Assembly (NCBI GenBank): GCA_018873225.1
Contig: JAEILZ010000006.1
Location: forward strand, 3,348,001 to 3,412,000
DNA: 64,000 bases
Direction: 5' to 3'
DNA from: [Phialemoniopsis] sp. UDSM-2020
Lineage: Eukaryota; Ascomycota; Sordariomycetes; Thyridiales; Thyridiaceae
The notes beneath the pieces are model-generated. The model did no database searches and was not told where the DNA came from. It worked only from the letters and a program-made list of their open reading frames with translations. Shown in pieces: positions 57,944 to 64,000 of the stretch. Within the stretch, counting starts at the first letter, position 1; each line of letters opens with the position of its first letter. Position numbers and translations under genes: made by a program.

Positions 57944-59485
57944 CTATTTCCAGTCTTCGGGAACAATCTCACGGATGTTACTCTTCGCCAACGTCGACGT
58001 CTCATCCAACACCTCCACCATCCGGGCTCTCACCTCGGCGTTCCGCTGGTCCCACTTCTGCGCAGCGCCCATATGCTCCATGGCCAGGCAGATGACCGAC
58101 TCCATCAGGCGCTGTGCCATGGGGCCCGCGACGCCGTGCTCGTAAAAGGCAGGCGTCTCGTTGACCTCGAGCAGCCAGGCGACGCCGTCGTCGTCGACAA
58201 GGAAATCGAGCGCAAACAGCTCGAAGCACTTGTCGAGCGGCGTGAACCGGTCGCCCATGGTGTACGCCGCGGCGCGGAACGTCTCGCTCGAGATGGAGCA
58301 CATCTGCTCAAACACGCGCTCCTTCCACTCCCGCCCGAGCGCGGGGACCATGTCGTCGGGCAGGTCCGACCAAAAGTCGCGCATCGAGTTGTTGGCGACG
58401 AACTCGTCCTCGTCCTGCAGCGACGTGTTGGTCAGCGACGACGTGAGGCTCGGGTTCTGCCACGGGGGCTCGTAGGCCTTGAGCGCGAGCAGCGCGAGGC
58501 ACTCGCGGAAGACGTGCACTTTCAGGCGCCCGACCGAGAGGACGTAGGCGCGGACGTGCCACTTGCGCTTCTCGACGGTCGGGACGCGCACGATGTAGCG
58601 CTGCGCGACGAACTCGCGGAGCTGGGCCGAGGGGATGCGCTCGTCCTCCTTGAAGGTGTACTTGATCTTGCCCTCCTTGATCTTCGTGAGGGTCTGCTGC
58701 TCGGTCGCTTCGAGGGACAGTTTGCCCGAGGCGGTGACCAGCGCATCGAGTGAGCTCAGGCCCGGGATGGACAGATTCGGCTTGAAGCTGTCGGCTTCAC
58801 CGTCGGTCTCGGCAGGATCATCATCTTTGTGTCCGTTTTGGTCGCCGTTCACCAACACCTCGTCGGGTTTCTTCTCGCCCTCCTCGATGACCTTCTTCTC
58901 ATCATCCTCCTCTCCCGTGTACTCCTCAGTGGTGTCGTCAGCGAACTCCACCAGCTCGAGATTGTCCGCAAGCTCGTCCATGGTGCTGAAAATGCGGATG
59001 CCGGCGCCACAGTCGCACAACGCCGCCTTGAGAATCCACCACTCGCGCTCGGAAGGGTCCTTGTCCTCGTTCTCCTGCAGCGAGTAGTACAGCGTCAAGT
59101 CGTCGGCGGCCATGAGGGCGTCATCGACGTACTCGGCGTAGTCGAGCGTCAGGCGGATCGTTTGGGGCGAGTGCGTGCGAAGGATGGTGTCGGGTCTCTT
59201 GGCGGACCAGTAGTCGACGACCTGGGCCAGCAGATCCTTGCGGGCGAGGGCATCGCTGCTGGGGTAGGCGTTGATCAGACCATACTCGGAGGCGTTCAGG
59301 ACGGCGAAGTGCTGGTTGAGCTCCCAGCCGTCGGCGTACTGGAAGATCTTCTTGATGCCCGGCTGCAGGTCGGCGACATCGTGGATGAAGGTCACGTCTG
59401 GGATGTGCTTTTGGATATAAGCCCTGATGTGCTCGTCGAGCCAGGAGTTGGCGCTGCGGACGTACGCGTGCATTTTGTCTTTCAT
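57944..59485 (-). CDS. Tubulin-tyrosine-ligase-like ATP-grasp protein
   Basis: 513-residue intronless protein of the TTL family, similar in length and layout to the fungal TTL-like ligases (Pby1-type domain). ATG 59485 starts MKDKMHAYVRSANSW. The N-terminal part resembles the tubulin-tyrosine-ligase-like pre-ATP-grasp region (YGLINAYPSSDALARKDLL). A long acidic insert lies at about 180-250 (EEYTGEEDDEKK). The ATP-grasp core follows: YIVRVPTVEKRKWHVRAYVLS and, near the C-terminus, LFALDFLVDDDGVAWLLEVNETP, where the LEVN motif holds the Mg/ATP-binding Glu and Asn. It probably adds an amino acid to a protein end or side chain in the cytosol. Codons are G/C-ending like those of other housekeeping genes. 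The next gene downstream (55790-57693) converges on it. Confidence 0.88.
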   Translation of the reverse strand: MKDKMHAYVRSANSWLDEHIRAYIQKHIPDVTFIHDVADLQPGIKKIFQYADGWELNQHFAVLNASEYGLINAYPSSDALARKDLLAQVVDYWSAKRPDTILRTHSPQTIRLTLDYAEYVDDALMAADDLTLYYSLQENEDKDPSEREWWILKAALCDCGAGIRIFSTMDELADNLELVEFADDTTEEYTGEEDDEKKVIEEGEKKPDEVLVNGDQNGHKDDDPAETDGEADSFKPNLSIPGLSSLDALVTASGKLSLEATEQQTLTKIKEGKIKYTFKEDERIPSAQLREFVAQRYIVRVPTVEKRKWHVRAYVLSVGRLKVHVFRECLALLALKAYEPPWQNPSLTSSLTNTSLQDEDEFVANNSMRDFWSDLPDDMVPALGREWKERVFEQMCSISSETFRAAAYTMGDRFTPLDKCFELFALDFLVDDDGVAWLLEVNETPAFYEHGVAGPMAQRLMESVICLAMEHMGAAQKWDQRNAEVRARMVEVLDETSTLAKSNIREIVPEDWK

Positions 59486-60277
59486 TCTACGGACGGGAGA
59501 AGAGGATTCAACGGCAGGTCAGGCCTTCTTCTGGAGGGAGAACGGCTTGAGGAGGGATCTGGGTATAGATGACTCGTGATGCCATAGGGGCGAGGCAGCG
59601 CTACGAGGAAACTTGATGATAGTGATCTTGGAAACAGAGCTGCGTCAAGACTTCACGAACGCAACAGCTTGTCTGCTTTACTCGTGGAAGGACGAGAAAA
59701 CAAGACTTTTCGAACAGGGAATAATTTCCTGCTTGGCTTTTATACGGATCGGGCGGCATCGCGATGCGTGAGGGCTTCGACAAGCCCAAGCCGAGCCAAG
59801 AGGTCCGCCAAGAGCGGCCGTGGAGACGAATTACCTAACATCATCCTACCCGACTCTCCACCAAGGCCCGGTGCGCTGTCTTTAATGCCTGTCATTCTGG
59901 ATCTCTGATTAATGCCGAGCCTTTTGCTGCCATACACGGGCAATCTCTTAATAATGGGAGCCTCGTAGCCAAGCAAAGGTCCCTGACAATCCTTTCTTTG
60001 ACCCTGCCAAGCAGACCCACAATCACATGGTCGTCGTTGGAATGGAAGACATTAGTGACCTGACTCGGTCTATGCTGGCTTTAGTGAAATACCTTCCACA
60101 ACTAGCTTCGTCTCTAAAAACCCTCCTGCTCAGATGCCATTGTCCTCTTCTCTTGGTCGGAAATACGTTTCATCCGCCGCGCGATACTGCTCATCGTGAA
60201 TCTTGGAGGGGGAATATCGACACCATACATACAAAAGTTAAGATCAAATTCGCTCATATCTCTACGCTACCATGGCC
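59486..60277. other. Intergenic, promoter of the TTL-like gene
   Basis: 792 bp between the TTL-like start and the end of the kinase-like relic, both minus strand. No supported gene. Confidence 0.45.
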
Positions 60278-63200
60278 TCATGTCTGCTGTAGCTGAAGCA
60301 TGACCAAAGCAAACGTCAGAAATGCCGTGGTTATCGTCGCTGGGACGAGGGCATTCTGTAGGTCGGTCGGACTGATATAGACTAGCCACAAACCAACAAA
60401 AACAGCGTTGAAGACGCTGCAGAACACAATCCACCAGAGGAACCTGCGAGCGGAGAATCCCATCTTGGCGTGAAGACCCCAGCCATGACTTCCCATTTCC
60501 TTCACAAATGGTGGAGGGTTGGACCTTTTTGGCAGCTTCTGGTTGATCCTCCCAGATCCTCGCCCGCTCGCTGGCCTTTGTAGTCCAATGACCATTTCTT
60601 CACCTAAAATCTTCATGTTTACATCTTCTGGTTCCCGAATATCATGAATGTAACCTAGTTCGCCTATGGGTGGAAGCCCAATCTCTGTTGGATAGGCTCG
60701 GTCGCTGTCTTTCGAAGAAATTTAGAACTAGCACCATTTGATCCTATCAGTACCCTTACATGGGATTTGCATATCTCATAAGGTTGCGTACCTTGACAAA
60801 GCGGACCTCAGTGCACCGTTTCCAGGATAGGACGTTCAAGAGCCAACCCTTGACTGCTTTGCCTCTTGATTGGCGCATGGTGTGATTGACTCGCCGAAAT
60901 AAGTCATAATCATCTACCAGCTTATCGACATCAAGCACAGGGCAAAACTTGACTTCGACTGGCTCTGAAAAGATCTGTTCGACGCACCAATACATGTCTT
61001 TTGTTTGGTCTAGGTTGTTTGCTTGGTCTGGGGACGGTGGCATTGGATAATTGGCCACAGCACTTTGCTGACCACGACTTGACCCTAAAGCTTGTGTTCC
61101 CAAGGCCGGAGGTGCTTGCGTGGCTGTGAACCTTGGCATAGGGATGGACTGCCCGTATACTCGTTGACTCCTTGTCCTCGAAGTCTGGCTGTGGGTTGGG
61201 AGAATCGGAGATCCTGGTCGAAGAGCTGGAATACAGGTCGATTTGTAGCGTGTCAATTGGTTTTTCGATAGCACCAAAGAAAGCTTGCATCCTGCCCACT
61301 ATGCATCGATGGACGAAGTCAGTAAGATAACAGCTGCCTGGGTTGTTGAAGAAGGACCCACATTCCAAGTTACAATAGACTCGCCAGGGTTCAAAGCCGG
61401 TATTGGTTTCTTGAGCGGGCTCCAATCAATTGCGTGACCGACCTTCTTCTCAAGACCTAATCGTAAAGAGTCAAAGAGTCCAGGTTTCTCAGCCCTCTCG
61501 TAAGGCAAGAATTGTACAAGTCTGACCCCATCATCGTATTGTGTGGTCGTGTCAATCTAACGGAAGCACAGTCAGCCCAACGTCACCATAAGTTCAATGC
61601 TGGCAGCTTCTCGAAAGACTACGCAATTGTCCGATCTGTCTAACAGGATCGATAATCGGTCGATAGCTTAAAGTAGAAGCTCACGCAAAGAAATGCGAAA
61701 CCCACCTCGGCGGCCACCGAGCAAATTTCCACTGCTGTGGGCCTTTTGGCACTTTTAGCCAACATTCTTTTGATCAGCTGGACCAGCCCCTCGGTTGCCG
61801 GATTCTCGTTGGACACTCAATCGAGCCATTGAATGACTTCGGGCTTGACATTTTCACCGTCATCAAAACGAGTGTCGTTGAAGAAGTCAGACGTTATCTT
61901 GCCTTCCGTGGTTGTTATCCCATGTCGAAAGTGAGAGACACCCTCCGAGCCGCCTCCAGTGAGGAATGCAACTATCTCGGTGAAAACGCAACCTAGTTTC
62001 CAAACATCATTCGACAATAGGTCCTGAGCGGTGGGGACTCGAACTAAGTTGTCATTGCCGCTTATTTCCGAAAGGTGCGCCGACGCTCGCCGTATTTCAG
62101 GCGAATCGTACGAGAAGGCAGATTGAAGAGACAGGCTTCCGTGTTCGTAAGTCAATGCCCCCGTAAGATCAATTGCAAGACCAAAATCAGTAATCTTCAG
62201 AATAAACCCCTCTTCGATCGATGAGTAAATCAGTATGTTGGACGGCTTGATACCTCGATGAGCTATGTGTAGAGATTGGTGAAGGTAGGCTAATGCGCTC
62301 GAAAGGCCGACAAATTGATGCCATAATCCGGCACCCGCGCAACGTTGTAAGAGCCTATCGTGGTCGTATGTTCCTCGAAACAGGCGCTTCAAATTTCCGG
62401 TTGCCAGTGGAAACATGAAATTGTAGTATCGAATCTCCGAGTCTTCATACTGGAAAGCTGCAAGCGTTTTGACAACGTGGGGGTGGTTGATGTCATTGAT
62501 TCTTCTTAAGAGATTCATACTCATCTTGGAACTGCTTATATGGCGTGGATTGATGCAGTCTTTTGATAGCAAGCTGTATCGCCTGATTAGCAATCAGGAC
62601 TTGAGGCATTGGCCAGATGCAGTAATCACAGATCGCAAGCTACTTTTCTCAAAGAATGCACGAGACTTACCTTTTGAGTCAGTCTCCTTGGGTCTAGAAG
62701 GCTGCTATCGTCTGCTGACGATGCGATAGCTGCCGTCACATTGAACACTTTCGATGACTCCCCGGACTCAATCTCCGTAGAGTACATGCCCGCTGTTATC
62801 ACACCCCGTGGGTTATTCGGACTGTATAAATCGATAGTAACGTACAGCGGGGCCTTAGATCCAGTGTCCATATTCGCTAGCATTGAATGCTGCTTCAGCG
62901 GGTCATAGAGAGGCACTGTGTTCACAGTATGCTCGAGGGAGCCCAGGTCTTCTTTATCTTGGGGAGTTGCATCCTCAGGTGAAACATTTTCAAGCGCAGG
63001 CACCGGTGTCACGAGTCCTTTCTTCAACGACGAACTGGTTTTCGTCCTCGCTTTGCCAGGTGGTTGCGACTTTGGTGTGTCTCGAGGCTGCTTTTTCGCC
63101 TGGGCGCTTCGCTGAGTCCGGACTGGTGGCTGTATTCTGCTATCCATTTCCGCTTTAATAAGAGCGTTCTGGGCTTTTGTTCTGTGGTATTCTTTCGCAT

Positions 63201-63473
63201 CTCTCAAAAGTAGAATTTCACGCTCAGTAAGTTCACGGGGCGTTTCCAACAACAATAGTACCGCGGCGTAGCTGTCGAGGACCTTAATTAGCAAGTCGGC
63301 ACGGTTGGTGCGTAGTGAGCAAATAGGTACCTCCAATGTATACTCAGGACCAAAGAGTTTCTCCAACACATAGCGAGCATGGTTCTGGTCCAGATAGCGA
63401 ACATTTATGATTTGCCTGATTAGTTGAGCCATTTGAAGTGCTATACTCGCTTCTCGCGTCGGTTTCAAATCTG
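60278..63473 (-). pseudogene. Broken kinase-like gene with C-terminal membrane domain
   Basis: Relic of a fungal protein with an N-terminal helical region, a protein-kinase-like domain and a C-terminal part with two membrane spans. The first exon part ends at about 62671 (LTQK|GTAAGT) after a probable acceptor near 63474; an ATG at 63432 is available. The kinase N-lobe restarts at 62582 (AIQLAIKRLH, the Lys strand). Near 62500-62510 one extra base breaks the frame between DEYESL and RINDINHPHVV. Downstream are HRGIKPSN, where the catalytic Asp of HRD is Gly, ITDFGLA and DVWKLGCVF. TGA at 61817-61819 interrupts the frame before VSNENPATEGLV. A TAA follows a junction at 60722-60724, before the membrane part WWIVFCSVFNAVFVGLWLV. 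The part between 61500 and 60930 cannot be resolved. Confidence 0.7.
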
Positions 63474-64000
63474 CCAAAAAAGAAAAAGAATTAGAGGATT
63501 GTCCTGGAGAGGTTGGTGAATTTGAATGGTGGTATTAAGTGCTACATGCTTTTCTGTCGCATGGGGGAAGACCAGCACATATACTGTCCAGCACAAGGGT
63601 CAGGCCTAATGTAAAGAGACGAGGGCTGTGCTAGTCGTAGCTATGTCATTGGATGGAAGCGGTCATGAAAGGTGGTACATTGGCCAGATGCACCAAGCCG
63701 CCTCGATACGTCGCAGGGGCTGTATGGGCTCAACGGGTTACACAATACAAGTGACACCCGTATGATGCAGGGGTTGGATGGATCCAGAGAAACACAATTG
63801 ATAGTCGCATGACAACAATTGGTAGGCTACTGCTGCCGCCTGTATGTCTAAGCCACTCAAAATATGCAGCCACGACAGGCCTTAAACAATGCCCAATGTA
63901 AACACCGGACAGGAATGGAACAGGTCAGCATCGCATGTTATTTTTCGCGCGCGGAATCCCGAACCGCCTGCGTTAGGAGCGTGAGTTATACAACAATTCA
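63474..64000. other. Right-edge region without a supported gene
   Basis: Contains the acceptor TTGGCAG that begins the kinase-like relic, so its first exon may lie here or beyond the window. No other coding region is seen. Confidence 0.4.

Noticed and set aside
1..64000. CRISPR arrays, bacterial operons, rRNA genes
   Set aside because: None is visible; gene structure is eukaryotic throughout.

Overview
The window is nuclear DNA of a filamentous ascomycete (Pezizomycotina, probably Sordariomycetes). The grounds are small GT-AG introns with CTAAC-like branch sites in almost every gene, typical fungal families (Zn2Cys6 regulators, sugar and allantoate-type MFS permeases, a NACHT NLR-like protein, a LaeA-type methyltransferase, a 2EXR protein), and a retrotransposon that carries the transition-only decay of repeat-induced point mutation (RIP). 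No bacterial or organellar genes are visible. I built the spliced models by hand from splice signals, frame and family knowledge; nothing was searched.

Region 1 (1-13.4 kb) looks like a sugar-use neighbourhood: two sugar-porter MFS genes (the first runs off the left edge), a D-2-hydroxyacid dehydrogenase, a Zn2Cys6 regulator that shares a 540-bp divergent promoter with an intracellular GH51 alpha-L-arabinofuranosidase, and an NmrA-like NAD(P)-binding protein. A tiny 8-cysteine secreted protein sits among them. Region 2 (13,673-20,107) is a 6.4-kb Ty1/Copia LTR element with 190-bp LTRs, a perfect 5-bp target duplication (ACGAT) and coding sequence destroyed by RIP. Region 3 (20.1-29 kb) holds a gene-poor 2.6 kb, a GPI-anchor-type Ser/Ala-rich wall protein, a 2EXR protein and a NACHT-domain NLR-like gene with a 26-residue tandem repeat at its C-terminus and one apparent frameshift.

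Region 4 (29-41.5 kb) looks like a second catabolic neighbourhood: a Zn2Cys6 regulator, two permeases of the allantoate/nicotinate (anion:cation symporter) type, a class II aldolase/adducin protein and an M20 amidohydrolase. Together they suggest uptake and hydrolysis of an amide-linked carboxylate. Region 5 (42.4-54.6 kb) has an 80-aa protein with an LRLRGG motif and a Cys tail, a C6 regulator with 4.2 kb of gene-free DNA upstream, a Gln/Gly/Pro-rich glycine-zipper protein, a SAM methyltransferase with 11-, 19- and 23-nt exons, and a nucleoside 2-deoxyribosyltransferase-like protein.

Region 6 (55.8-64 kb) has a third sugar-porter gene with a one-base deletion in its PESPRW motif, a tubulin-tyrosine-ligase-like ATP-grasp protein, and a kinase-like gene broken by a frameshift and in-frame stops. 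Three separate genes each need one base added or removed, so assembly error and real gene decay both have to be considered.
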